DNA from: Multifurca ochricompacta
Taxonomy: Eukaryota > Basidiomycota > Agaricomycetes > Russulales > Russulaceae
Assembly: GCA_022496185.1 (NCBI GenBank)
Contig: WTXG01000014.1
Coordinates: 124,001-188,000, forward strand
Length of the DNA stretch: 64,000 bases
Direction of reading: 5' to 3'
In this document: positions 11,800-22,759 of the stretch, one piece after another
Layout of the letters: each line of letters begins with the position of its first letter
Position numbering within the stretch: the stretch's first letter is position 1
The notes under the pieces: generated by a model
The model's input: the letters and a program-made list of their open reading frames with translations, nothing else
Told to the model about the DNA's origin: nothing
Database searches by the model: none
Translations under genes and position numbers: made by a program

Positions 11800-14700
11800 T
11801 TCAGGAGAAATTTAGTGGCGACGAGGATTTTTACATCGCTTGAATGAAACGGCCTACATTCGAGCGATAATCTCACATCATGTATATAGATCATCTCTAA
11901 AGTCAATGAAAGTATCTGTTCCTTACATGACACGACAAATAAGGCCCACATACAAGCACTTGTCGATAGCGGTGCAACCGAAAATTTCATCAACTATCGA
12001 ACGGTCATTAAACATCGCCTCCCCACGAAACGATTAACTATTCCGAAAAAGCTCCAGAACGCAGACGGATCGCCCAATCAAACCCACACTATCACACGAT
12101 GTGTAGATCTCAAAGTCACGACTAATAACAAACAACAGAATCATCGCTTCTATGTCGCATCTATCGGTTCGGACGAAATAATTCTAGGATACCCCTGGCT
12201 TGCCGCGAATAACCCGAATATCGATGGACAACGGGAACCCTCAATCAATCGCTCACGTTCAACCTACCTGACAGCCGACTTAAACGTCTGAATATAGCAC
12301 AAGAATTAGCGATCAAAGCCAAAGACTCGACAGACGGACTTGGACCAGATCGTTCCGAAGGAATATCATCGGCATCAAAAAGTCTTTAGCGACCAAGAGG
12401 CACAACGATTCCCGGCGGCACGAACTTGGGATCACAAGATCGAACTAAAACCAGAAGCACCTGCTACGTTAGATTGCAAATCTATCCATTAGGACCGGGC
12501 GAACAGGAAGCGCTCAATAAATTCCTGACGAGCATCTACAGAAGGGATACATTACCGAATCCAAATCACCCTATGCATCCCCCTTCTTCTTCATAAAGAA
12601 AAAAGATGGGAAGCTACGTCCCGTCCAGGATTACCGAAAGCTCAACAGTTGGACTATCAGAAATACATATCCACTACCCCTCATACCTGAACTATCGATC
12701 GTGTCGAGGGAGCACTCTATTCACCAAAATGGATATCCGCTGGGGCTACAACAATGTGCGATCGTACCAGAAGATCGTTGGAAGGCGGCTTTCAAAACTA
12801 ATCGCGGCCTCTACGAGCCTAACGTGATGTTTTTCGGACTAACCAACTCTCCAGCAACATTTCAAACCATGATGAACGCGGAGTTCCGCGAAGAATTGGA
12901 TGAACACGACGCTTCGGGAAAGGCCTGGTTTACGGTGTATATGGACGACATTTTAATACATATGGACTCCGACCCCGTAAACCACCAGTCTAAAGTCCAC
13001 CGCATTTGGACAAACTCAATAAACTCGATCTATATCTTAAACCAGAAAAATGTGCCTTCGAACAAACACGAATTGAGTACCTCGGCTTAATCCTAGAAGG
13101 AATCAAGTTCATATGGACCGGTAAAAGTCGAGGGTATCACGACCTGGAAAACCCCGACCACGGTTAAGGAAGTCAGATCATTCCTTGGGTTCTGTCAGTT
13201 CTATAGACGGTTTATACAAGGCTTCAGTAAAATCGCAGCACCCCTGAACGCTCTCACTAGTGTGAAGAATCCATGGAAATGGACAACTGACAACAAAACG
13301 CCTTCGACACTCTAAAACAACGCGTGACTTCGCAACCCGTCCTCGCCCAACCAGATTTCACTAAACCTTCATCGTAGATACAGACGCCTCAGGGTTCGCA
13401 ATCGGGGCAACACTTAGCCAGAAAGACCACGACGGACGACTACATCCCATCGCATATCTTTCTAAAACATTGGACGCCACCCAACGAAATTGGGACATTT
13501 ATGATCGAGAACTATTCGCAATTATGGTCGCCTTCCGAACATGGCGCCAATACCTTCTGGGAGCCCAAGACAGGTACAAGTGCACACCGATCATAAAATT
13601 TACAATATTTTAAAGAACCGCAAAAACTTAATCGACGTCAAGCACGGTGGCTTCAGGAATTAGCGGACTTCGACTTCTCCCTCGAACATGTTCCCAGCAA
13701 ACTCCACACAGTAGCCGACATGCTATCGCACAGACCCGACGCCGAACACGGCGATAATGACAATGAAGCAGTCACCATGTTACCACCGGCACTATTTGTC
13801 AAGTAGCCAGAACCAACAAACTCCCGTTTCCCCAAACCTTGCCTGAACGACAGCACATTCTGCACCAGCACCATGATCATGTCTTAGCGGGACACCCCGG
13901 CATTGATAAAACAATCAGAAAAATTCAGCAAGACTACGAAGGTCCAGGACTTACGGACTTCGTACGCGAATACATTCGCGGGTGTGCGCTATGTCAAGAA
14001 AATAAGCCTAGACTGATAAAGAAAGTTCCGCTCTTCCCACTAGACGTACCGGCGTCCGCGGGTCCATTCCAATACATCGCTATGGACCTCATCACAGATC
14101 TCCCTGTCTCGGGTCGCTACGACGCAGTACTAACCATTGTAGATCAAGGATGTTCAAAAGCGGCTAAATTCATTCCGTGCTCGAAAGACATCACGGGTGA
14201 AGGGATTGCGACACTTTACTACCGACACGTATTCCCGTTATTCGGCGTCCCGCGCCGTATCATTTCAGATCGCGATCCACGCTTCACTTCTCAATTCTCT
14301 CGAGCACTAGTGACTACCCTCCGAATCCAGCAGAACCTATCCACGGCATTTCACCCTCGCACAGACGGAGCAAGCGAGCGAATGAATTTATGGTTAGAAC
14401 AATACCTCCGCCTATGGGTCGGTAACGATCAACATCAATGGGCTGACTTCCTCCCGCTTGCCAAGTATGTCCATAATTCCTGGACACACGATCGAACTAA
14501 GTTGTCTCCACACGCACTACTTCACGGCGTTTCACTGGATTGGAAAGCAGAATTATCCGACATGGACGTCCCTCGCCTAGACGACCGCCTAAACAGTCTA
14601 CGACATGCCCGCATGCGAGCCGAAGCGGCCTTCCGTTCATACGCTACACGCCCATCCTATCCGAAGTTCCCCATCGGTTCACTGGTCTGGCTCGAAGGTC

Positions 14701-15116
14701 GCAACATCAAGACACACTTCCCCTCGACAAAACTCGCCCCGCGCCGGTATGGCCCATTCCGGATCTTAGACCAAATCTCTCCAGTGGCCTATAGATTATC
14801 TTTGCCACCTCATATGAAGATCCACAATGTTTTCCACGTTGATCTTCTGTCCACTTACAAAGAAACAGATGCACATGGCCCAAACTTCTTAAGACCTCCA
14901 CCTGACATTGTAAACCACGAGGAGGAATATGAAGTAGAAGCCATCTTAGATCACAGACTCCATGGGCGCTCTCAGAACCTACAATTCCTTGTCAGCTGGA
15001 AAGGATATCCCACAAGTGACAATTCCTGGGTAAATAACAAGGACTGCCATGCCCCTGAACTTATCAAACAATATTATAACTCCTTATCTAGGCGTCAGGG
15101 TCGCCGCCACCCTTAA
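11800..15116 (+). pseudogene. Gypsy B pol with integrase and chromodomain
   Basis: Decayed pol of a chromovirus. Protease: LVDSGATENFIN near 11960 and ILGYPWLAAN near 12180. Reverse transcriptase: [18 protein letters not shown] near 12580, FFGLTNSPATFQ near 12830 and YMDDILIHM near 12940. RNase H: DTDASGFAIGATLSQK near 13380. These lie in several frames with multiple breaks. The integrase part is one open stretch (13839-15116) with the HHCC finger, MDLITDLP, ISDRDPRFTSQ and HPRTDGASERMN. It ends in a chromodomain (YEVEAILDHR...FLVSWKGYPTSDNSW), which in this family reads chromatin marks to target integration. Confidence 0.9.
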
Positions 15117-15189
15117 AGGAAGGGTGATCCCTTCCCCAACCTTTTTTTTTTTCATCCCCATCTTTTTTTTTCTCTCTCTCCTTTGACAA
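15117..15189 (+). promoter_or_regulatory. Polypyrimidine tract before accessory ORF
   Basis: Two T-runs and a TCTCTCTCTCC run lead directly to the ATG of the accessory ORF. In fungi CT-rich stretches often mark promoters or translation leaders; here the role is inferred only from position. Confidence 0.4.
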
Positions 15190-16380
15190 ATGGCTCGTAT
15201 AAAACGCCCAGCTTGCCTCACACAAGAACGAAAGTTCTACAGATTCACCCCAAGGATGTCCACTTCTCGCTTTCGCCACCCCCTCACTGGACGAGCTCCA
15301 TCCCCTATTGACGATCCTACAGTCTTTGAGGCCACTCGCTCTGCTGCCCTGGATGCTGCCACCAAAGCAGCACTAAGACGACCACAGGATGCCCCCACTC
15401 TCCCACCAACGCCAACCACATCACCTATTCCCTCTCCACCACATCCCCAAACCCCATTTACGATGACTGACAATCCCACCACCAATCTCACTCAAGCCAT
15501 AACCCTTACAGCTACAAACCTGTCACTAGAGGAGGATATACGCAACAGGGTACTACTTCTACTGGAGGAAGCTCGTGCTAGGCTACAAACCCCTGAACCC
15601 CCAGCTGACGATCCTACCCTTGTCTACCGCCCTATGACCCCGGACTTCTCCCAACTACCCCATGAGGAGCTTGTCATGCAGACACAACGAGAGGTCCATG
15701 GTCCAAGTTCTGACTTTGATTCACCAGGCCCCCCTTTCCACCGCAACCATATACACTCCCCCTCTTTCATCCCACACCGAATAGCGGACAACACAGGCCG
15801 CCTTGATATTGCTAGGTGGGTTGCCTTTGATTACCACTGTGCTGACCCCCGCATCTACTTCACTATGGGAGTGCATCATCCCATAACCGATGCCCCACTT
15901 TATGCCACCACCTACTACCGCTTTGCACATGGACCCAACCCCCTCCTATCCCTCCATCAACAGCGACTCTTTGACGACAACCAGACCTATACCCCACTGG
16001 TTAATGTGGCGCTGGACAACCTGCATGACCCTGGAGCCTGGGCTGAGGTCACTCACTTCCGTTACACAACCTACCATCTGGATGAAGCTCGACATAACCT
16101 TGCCCACTGGCGACAACGCGCAGACCAAGCCCAACAGGCCATCCACTCTGCCAGGCATGCCATGTCAAGAAATGACCTGTACTACCGACTCTTCCCCCAC
16201 CTCACGTATGCCTTTGCCCCTTCACGCGCCATTCCCCCCACTCAAGCTGCCCGCTTTGCGCCACACCCTGAGCTGCGTGCAGTCCTGCAGGCAGGTGGAC
16301 CAGGAAGTCGACATCTCCCTCATCGCCGCCACACACGCCGTCTACCACCACTCGATGCTGATCAACCTTGGGGCGACTGA
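15190..16380 (+). CDS. Gypsy B accessory ORF downstream of integrase
   Basis: An unbroken 396-codon frame between the chromodomain stop (15114) and the 3' LTR (16422), although pol of the same element is broken many times. The protein has a basic, Pro/Thr-rich N-terminal third, a middle part with LDIARWVAFDYHCADPRIYF and TYYRFAHG, and a helical Gln/Arg/Ala-rich segment with coiled-coil character (about residues 290-330). No known catalytic motif or zinc knuckle is seen. A 50-nt pyrimidine tract (15134-15182) sits right before the ATG, like the CT-rich boxes before fungal transcription starts, so separate expression is possible. Function unknown. It occupies the same slot as the C-terminal extension of Gypsy A pol. 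Confidence 0.65.
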   Translation: MARIKRPACLTQERKFYRFTPRMSTSRFRHPLTGRAPSPIDDPTVFEATRSAALDAATKAALRRPQDAPTLPPTPTTSPIPSPPHPQTPFTMTDNPTTNLTQAITLTATNLSLEEDIRNRVLLLLEEARARLQTPEPPADDPTLVYRPMTPDFSQLPHEELVMQTQREVHGPSSDFDSPGPPFHRNHIHSPSFIPHRIADNTGRLDIARWVAFDYHCADPRIYFTMGVHHPITDAPLYATTYYRFAHGPNPLLSLHQQRLFDDNQTYTPLVNVALDNLHDPGAWAEVTHFRYTTYHLDEARHNLAHWRQRADQAQQAIHSARHAMSRNDLYYRLFPHLTYAFAPSRAIPPTQAARFAPHPELRAVLQAGGPGSRHLPHRRHTRRLPPLDADQPWGD

Positions 16381-16410
16381 CCAACTGTCTGGGGTCAGAC
16401 AGGGACCTAC

Positions 16411-16421
16411 AAAGGGGGTAA
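16411..16421 (+). promoter_or_regulatory. Gypsy B polypurine tract
   Basis: AAAGGGGGTAA lies directly before the 3' LTR start at 16422, the expected primer for plus-strand synthesis. Gypsy A has the analogous GAGAGGGGGTAA before 39184. Confidence 0.75.
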
Positions 16422-17032
16422 TGTGATGGTTCCCTGGGCCAGTACAAGGGTTGAAGACATGTGACTTGCTTTTCTTTTTCTTTTTCTTATATTACTCTTA
16501 CCACATGATGCGCTGATAAAGGACTATGACTTATCATTTATACTGCTGACTGATTGCTTACTGAGGATCTTACTCATCTGCTTACTGATCAGTAGTAGAG
16601 GGCGTAACCCCTCCACCATCTATATCATTCTGGGACATTCTACTGTACAACCATTAGACCGTCTAGTGAAAGCTCTAGTAACTACCAGAATAGTCTCCTT
16701 ATCTAGCATACATGTATATAAAGACCTAGCAGAAAGGACAAGACATTAAGTCTGTTCTTCTGTATTCAATACAGGTGTTTGGAACTCACTTCACTGAACT
16801 GAAAAACACTCGACTTGAACCTTCTAAGCTTGCGCCTTAGAAGGACTTCTATCCCAGAAACTTGTGGCAGGACTTAGCGTCTTTGCTCGACTTCGTCTCG
16901 CGCGCATGCCCTTGATCCGGCATACCTTGACTTAACTTGACTTGACTAGACTTGACTCAGAAGAACTTGAAGACTTGTTAACTCGACCTTGAAACCCAGA
17001 ACCCCGACACAGCGCTGCACCTAGCTGTGACA
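16422..17032 (+). repeat. Gypsy B 3' LTR
   Basis: A 611-bp LTR, TGTGATGGTTCCC to CTAGCTGTGACA, matching the 5' LTR at 9786-10388 along its whole length with scattered differences. Confidence 0.9.
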
Positions 17033-17649
17033 AGCACAGTCCACCACTGAAGCCGAGTATATGAGCCTCTCCAAGGCTGCAAATCAGGCAGTGTGGTATA
17101 GGACTTTTATGGAAGAATTAGGGTATGAGGTATCCTCCCCTATTCTACTCCACTGTGACAATAAGGGTGCTGTGGATTTGGCATTAAACCCAGTCACAGG
17201 AAGGCGGTCAAAGCATATACCCATCAAGTACCATGCCATTAGGGGGTACATTGAATTGCACATAATTGAGTTAGTGCGAACCCCCACAGGTGAGATGCTG
17301 GCAGATGGCTTTACTAAGTCTCTACCAAGAGCATTGTTTGAAACCATGGTAAATGGACTTGGACTTATGCTGGAATGAGAGAGCTGGAATCTGGAGACTT
17401 TGTATACCAGTTTCACTTTCCCACCATGAGCGAAATTCTCGACCTCGAGAGTGACGCAAGAGGTGTGTATGGTTTCAGTTTGCATAAGCGAATCACCGCA
17501 ATATGCCTCTGAACACCATGCCTCTCTTGCACTCAGAAGAGTTAGAGAAGTTGGATCTCTGGCTGGCAATATGCTCATTCAATTGTGATGACAGTGTGCT
17601 CATCCAACTCATTTCCCATCCATGACCAGATGCCTTCAGCATGGAGGGA
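17033..17649 (+). pseudogene. Copia RNase H 3' fragment and 3' UTR
   Basis: An open frame to a stop at 17376 encodes the end of a Copia RNase H (TEAEYMSLSKAANQAVW; HCDNKGAVDLALNP; ADGFTKSLPR). The first about 210 bp is homologous to, not contiguous with, 9573-9785 on the other side of Gypsy B, and differs at many bases. It therefore comes from another Copia copy. About 270 bp of 3' untranslated sequence leads to the LTR at 17650. Confidence 0.82.
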
Positions 17650-18152
17650 TGTTGAACACAGGAGATGTTTGGTGATGCTTCAGGCATCAGGTGATTAGAT
17701 TAGCTACTTTGTAGATTAGATTAGATACCGGAGTTTCGGACTATTTACATTATCATTATTACTTTCTTTCTCACATTCTGCAGTAGCTGACTGATACACC
17801 AAGTAACATGTGATTTCTGTAGTGGCCAATGGCCTTTCTCCCTCATGTTTATTGTTTGGACTTTGTCCGGCACTTGTGGACTTATTCCCAGTGCACAGAC
17901 CACCCCTTGATTAGTATATAAGGGTGTCTGTTTTGTCTCTTCCACTTCAGAGTTCTTCTAACCTCTGAAGTGTAAGTGCCCTCTATACTATCTACTTAAC
18001 TATTAGACTAACGTTCTTTACATAGAACTTTCTTTGTCTAGGTCAGTAGTATAGTAATATAGAGTTCTTCTAACCTCTGAAGTAACTTTCTTTGTCTAGC
18101 CTAACCCGCTAACCTTCACAGTCAGTATGCTGTGCCTCATGCCTGTTTCACA
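17650..18152 (+). repeat. Copia 3' LTR
   Basis: A 503-bp LTR from TGTTGAACACAGG to CCTGTTTCACA. It is nearly identical, in inverted orientation, to 18924-19427 and homologous to 2789-3301 and 3550-4060. It carries internal direct repeats around AGAGTTCTTCTAACC. Confidence 0.88.
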
Positions 18153-18923
18153 TCTAGCACCATCTACAACAAGTCCTAAGCCCACATCAGGGGGACTATG
18201 TGTAAATAGATGGGGAGTCATGTCATGGAGGAGCCAACCACAAGTTCCACTAGAGACAAAGGGTATAGAGCCCTTCCTCTAGTGCTGGTGGTGGAGTCCA
18301 TGATTAAGCCCTAGATGATTGGGGCCATGACTATAGTAGACTATTAGGTTTCCTCTGGTTGGGGCGGACCCCCAATGAAAGCAGCGGGTACTTCTGCCCA
18401 GAGACAAAACCTTCTAGCTACTGTGTAAATACTATAGTAGTTCAAGCCTACTTGTATCGAGCCCAAGCGTCATGGGAGTGACTACCCATGCCTTGTTCTA
18501 GACCCTAAACTCTACCAGCAGGTCGCTAAACCTGGCTTACAGATTGAGCCAAGCATTAACTGAACCTATAGCTCCAAGCCTTCTGGGCAAGGGGCCTACT
18601 AAGACTATGGATGGGGCAAAAACCCAGCTACAACTAAGAATACTATTTACTTAGAGCGCACATGAGGAACTCAAGGTGTTTCACCCGCTTAGGGTCCCTC
18701 ATCACCTCTTGCAAGAATCCCCTAAGGGACTAGCCAGACAGATCAAGGTGGGCACATAAAGCACACCACCTTGTGGACAGTTAAGGGCAAGGGAAAGAAA
18801 TCGAAGCTCACTGAAGACTGATTGGGAAGTAGACGAAGTCTTGAAGCTGGTGAGCTTTGACTAAAGTGATGGACTGATCAAAAGAAGTGACAGATCAGTA
18901 AAACATGCCCAGGGCCCATAACC
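18153..18923 (-). mobile_element. Inverted Copia leader fragment
   Basis: Reads on the minus strand as the leader seen at 4061-4800, with matching blocks such as GGGCTTAATCATGGACTCCA. It is joined on its right to an inverted 5' LTR (18924-19427) through the PBS-like motif on the minus strand. On its left it abuts the plus-strand Copia LTR at 18152, giving a fold-back arrangement. No gag is left. Confidence 0.8.
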
Positions 18924-19427
18924 TGTGAAACAGGCATGAGGCGCAGCATACTGACTGTAGAGTGTTAGCGGGTAAGGCTAAAAGACAAGTTAGACTTCAG
19001 AGATGAAGAAAACTCTATTACTATACTACTGACCTAAAAGACAAGTTAGCTACAGAGAGCGGTTAGTCAAAGGTATGAGTAGGAAGTAATGTAGATGGGA
19101 CTTACACTTCAGAGATGAAGAAAACTCTGAAGTGTAGGAGACGAAACAGACACCCTTATATACTTATCCAAGGGATGGTCTGTGCACTGGGAATAAGTCC
19201 ACAAGTGCCGGACAAAGTCCAAACAACAAATAGAGGGAGAAAGGCCATTGGCCACTACAGGAATCACATGTTACATGGTGTATCAGTCAGCTACTGCGGA
19301 ATGTGAGAAAGAAAGTAATAATGATAATGTAAATAGTCTGAAACTCCGGTATCTAATCTAATCTACAAGGTAGCTAATCCAATCACCTGATGCCTGAAGC
19401 ATCACCAAACATCTCCTGTGTTCAACA
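18924..19427 (-). repeat. Inverted Copia 5' LTR
   Basis: A 504-bp LTR on the minus strand, bounded on the plus strand by TGTGAAACAGG and CCTGTGTTCAACA. With 17650-18152 it forms an inverted pair around a 771-bp spacer. Confidence 0.88.
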
Positions 19428-19910
19428 GGAGGTATGCTTGCATGTACTGGGATAGCAGTCCAACATAATTGTGATCACGTATAGATAGATAGATAGCATA
19501 ATTGATGAGATCAAAAACACATCATTAATTAGATATTGAGTATATACATCTCAGATCGATTATGTGATCAAATCACATTCATAAACAAGCGAGATAACGC
19601 TAATTTAGTAGCAATATAATACATCTAAATTGTATATAAAACCACTGTATAGCTGCTATAGATAAAGCAGTTGCTATCGCATTACCACAAGCATCTAAGT
19701 CTATAAGCTAACAAGGTGAGATAGATAATAGTATTATAGCATCTAGGTACAAGCCTGCACCATGCCTGTTTCCATACCCTTTTGGGGCATGTTTTGATAT
19801 TGCTTCTCTGACGTCTCTTTTGTGATAATGTATCTACAATTACATTTATTGAGGGAGTTCATGTTCCAGTATGCCCTATTTACACTACTCGCACTCGTGG
19901 AAGCAAAGAC
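19428..19910. repeat. A/T-rich repeat, inverted partner near 30.3 kb
   Basis: The part at about 19470-19775 is related, as reverse complement, to 30245-30436. Shared blocks are TGTGATCA, ATGTGATCAAATCACAT-like segments, CGAGATAACG and AAGCCTGCACCATGCC. A short GATA run lies near 19481-19492. Without terminal motifs or coding capacity the class is unknown; it may be an LTR or MITE remnant. Confidence 0.5.
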
Positions 19911-20124
19911 TAGTGTTTAAAAGTCCGGTCCAGTCCGGTTTTTTCAATAAATTTCATGTGGACCGGACTGGCAACCGGTCTATAGTAACTCAAATATAGA
20001 CCAACTGCAGACCGGACTTCTTAGGACCGGTCTATAGCGGTTCACTTTCAGTCCAACAACTGGTTCCAACCGGTTCTCACATGACCAGTTCAGAACCAGT
20101 CAGAGGTTGGTTCCCAGACAGACA

Positions 20125-20640
20125 CTTGCAATGCTTGCATTACATTCTATTATTCCGTTTTGACTCCTATTACTATTACTGTACAACATTTTCATTTCTC
20201 CATCATTTTCACTAGTATGCAAGCACAACTTCATGATATTTTAGAAGGACTCCTATTGTAGCATAAATTGTATAAAAAACCTCTAAGTTTACTTGTATCA
20301 ACAACAGTCTTGCTTTGCTTCCACTTCCACCTCTCACACATCCCTGCTCATCTTCTTTTGCATCTATAATCCTATCAGGTTATAGGCCCTGGTGTCACCA
20401 ATTAAATCAATGCAAAAGACCAAAGACGAAACCTCAAAAACATACCCTGCATTTATTATCTGCACCACCCTCTTTTCACACTATGGCTGACAACATGAAG
20501 ATCACCTTGACAAAGTTAGCAGCAGATGGATCCAACTGGATCACTTACTGGGACTGCATGAAGTGGACTTTCAACACGAAGGGGCTATCCAAAATCAGTA
20601 CAAGTGCCATGATAACAGCCACTTACACCAATGTGTGGAG
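20125..20640 (+). pseudogene. Copia lineage 2: LTR end, PBS, gag start
   Basis: An LTR 3' part with a TATAAAAAACC promoter motif near 20271 ends about 20377 and is followed by the PBS-like GGTTATAGGCCCTGG. A gag start at 20483 (ADNMKITLTKLAADGSNW) stops at 20642 after 53 codons. The match to typical Copia gag starts is clear by motif. The remainder of gag is missing and replaced by antisense host-like sequence. Confidence 0.7.
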
Positions 20641-20794
20641 CTAGTCAAATGCTACACCTCACGCACACAAAAGGGAAAAGCAAGACATAAAAAGGAAAAG
20701 AAGACACATGTTAGTGAACTGACAAATAAAGGAAAAGTGGCGCCCGGCCAGTCGCGCTATGGCAAGTGGCACAGGTGCGGGCGCACGGTGAAGC

Positions 20795-21480
20795 TCAGGC
20801 GCGAGGGCCCGTATGCATGTGCATGAGGTTGAGGCTGGTGATGGGCGTGGCCATGGTGATTGTGATAGCTAGCGTTAGGGCCATAATCCAGAAACAAGCC
20901 AGCGCTGAGGTGTCGTGGGCCAGGTAGTGTAGGCTTTTAGTATGCAACTTCCTTGAAAGGGACCCCAATGTTGGGGTGGAAGATCCCGAAGCTTCTGGTA
21001 TGGGCGCTGAAGGTAAGATGGCAACAAGCTCTGCATTGGCAGTATGTAGATTCTTGAGTTCCGATCCATCGCCTGAAAGAGAAGTAGTGTCAGAGTTGAG
21101 AGATGTCCACCAGTTGCCAGAAGGAAGCTTTTGCATGAGAGCATACTTGTGCTTCCGCAGCAGATTGAAAGAAGCGAGTGGAGCATCGACTGGTTTCGAT
21201 GAATTGGCTGTTGCACCATCACTCCCGAAAATGCTTGTCTCAGGCTGAGTAGGTATGATAGTTTCAAGGTCAAGAACGGACTGTGGGGTACGAAAGGAAG
21301 ACTGGTCAAGAAGAGAAAGAGCAACGTTGCAGAATTTGAGCTGTTGCGCCACTGGAGCAGACAGTCGGGAGCGACGGTGAGCAAAGACAGGAAACAAGGG
21401 TTGAACTGCGGACTGCAGTAGTAAAATTCAATAAGATTAATGACATGAAACCTTTGGGTTAGAATGTACTCGGAGGACAC
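20795..21480 (-). pseudogene. Captured host-like gene fragment, unidentified
   Basis: A minus-strand frame of about 200 codons (21397-20795) is preceded by a good acceptor (CTACTGCAG near 21420). It encodes a non-repetitive protein with a conserved-looking block (KHKYALMQKLPSGNWWTSL) and Ser/Thr-rich flanks. It does not resemble retroelement proteins. I do not recognise the family. It lies in the same orientation as, and downstream of, the MYST fragment, so it could be another part of the same host gene or a second captured gene. Real exon limits are not certain. Confidence 0.45.
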
Positions 21481-21929
21481 ATAGTGGATGTCGTGAAGAC
21501 TCTTTCAGAAGAGTGCGAAAAGAATAACTTCGTGGTTGAGAAGATGATTGTGAGCCCATCGGGGCTGAAGGGTGGGAAGAATAGGTAGGGAGGGGAAAGG
21601 CGCGATCAAGAAGACCCTGGGTGTCAATCCTGCTTGGCAGCGATGAGGGCAGTGCTCATGATAAGAAAAAGAAAGAACAGAATACTGGGAAGAGGGATGG
21701 GCAGTGTCCGAGGCATGGTGCGACTGTAGGAAGGATTGGCGTTAGAGGGGGGCAGGCGAACAGTGGGAGAGATGGATGGATGGCGCAGTCAGATTGACTT
21801 GACGTGACAGTCAATAGTGCAACAAGTTGAGACTCACCATCAAGTTGAAAGTGGAAGTGGCTTGGATGGAGGCCTGGTAAATGAACATGTTAATTGCATC
21901 CTGTTGCATCCTGACACCGTATTGAAGAA

Positions 21930-22660
21930 GCATACCTTGTTCTGCCTCCCATTGACCTCAAATATTGATACACTTCCATCCCTGGATCTCGTCCCCTGGT
22001 GGATGACGTGCCTTGCATTTCAACTACAAAGAAGCGTCAGCTTTCCACACATGCCATCAAAAGTGTGAAGGCATACACTGTGCCTCAATGCACCAAACTG
22101 ACTCTTATTGTACTTCAGGCAAAATTCAGATCCACAAGCGTCCATCCGGAATATTTGCATACTCTTCTGGGAAGGGTGCATCGTACCACGTCTGAATGTC
22201 GTACTCTCCAAAGCGAATGGTGTGTATCCAAACGCCCGTTGAGTGTGCTGTGGTAGGTGAAGGCCCGGGAGTTGAAGGTGTGGGAGAGACGGAGTGCGCT
22301 GAATTCGAAGGCTGCGTTGCGGCTATCGTGACATTTGATTGAAGCGGTCGATTTGATGGGCCAGCAATAGGGATCTTGGGGGCTATGGGGGTGGGTTTTG
22401 GTTGGGGTGGATTGAGCTTGATCTGAGAGAGTAATAAGGAGTGCGACTTGTTAATCTGATCGAATGAAACTCACCTCCGTCGCTTGTCGACTTCGCTCGA
22501 ACCTGAGTTTGTCTGAATGCATTATCACAGTCTTTGATGTATCTCTGTCCTCGGGGTGAGAATATCATCAAATAAACCTTTTGCTGGTTCCTTGTCACTG
22601 TTGTCCTCATTTTCCTTCCCTTTCCCTTGAGCAGGCAGCCTGAGTGGACCACCATCCGCC
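21930..22660 (-). pseudogene. MYST-type histone acetyltransferase gene fragment
   Basis: On the minus strand the exon parts read, in order, LFDDILTP and PEDRDTSKTV (about 22530-22580, with one frame break between them) and FERSRQATE. A 5' splice site (GTGAGT at about 22473) follows, then an exon with IHTIRFGEYDIQTWYDAPFPEEYA and ICEFCLKY..FGALRH (about 22110-22220), a 53-bp intron, KCKARHPPGDEI (about 21990-22022) and VSIFEVNGRQNK (about 21945). These are the C2HC zinc finger and start of the MYST acetyltransferase domain (KAT6/Mst2-like). The acetyl-CoA-binding part and catalytic Cys/Glu region are absent. Introns are retained, so capture was at DNA level. Confidence 0.75.
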
Positions 22661-22759
22661 ATGGGGGTGACTCAGGGGGGTGTAGTAGTGTGATCTTGAG
22701 GTGTGGACATTTGATGGGTGGCGAATGCTCTACCACTTTATGTGTCAGCGTACGTGTGT

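Noticed and set aside
15237..15491. Antisense Gly/Val-rich frame opposite the Gypsy B accessory ORF
   Set aside because: It is a shadow of the Pro/Thr-rich coding frame on the other strand, without start context or motif.
9786..17032. Simple single insertion of Gypsy B into Copia A
   Set aside because: No 5-bp duplication is present and the flanking Copia sequences overlap by about 210 diverged bases.
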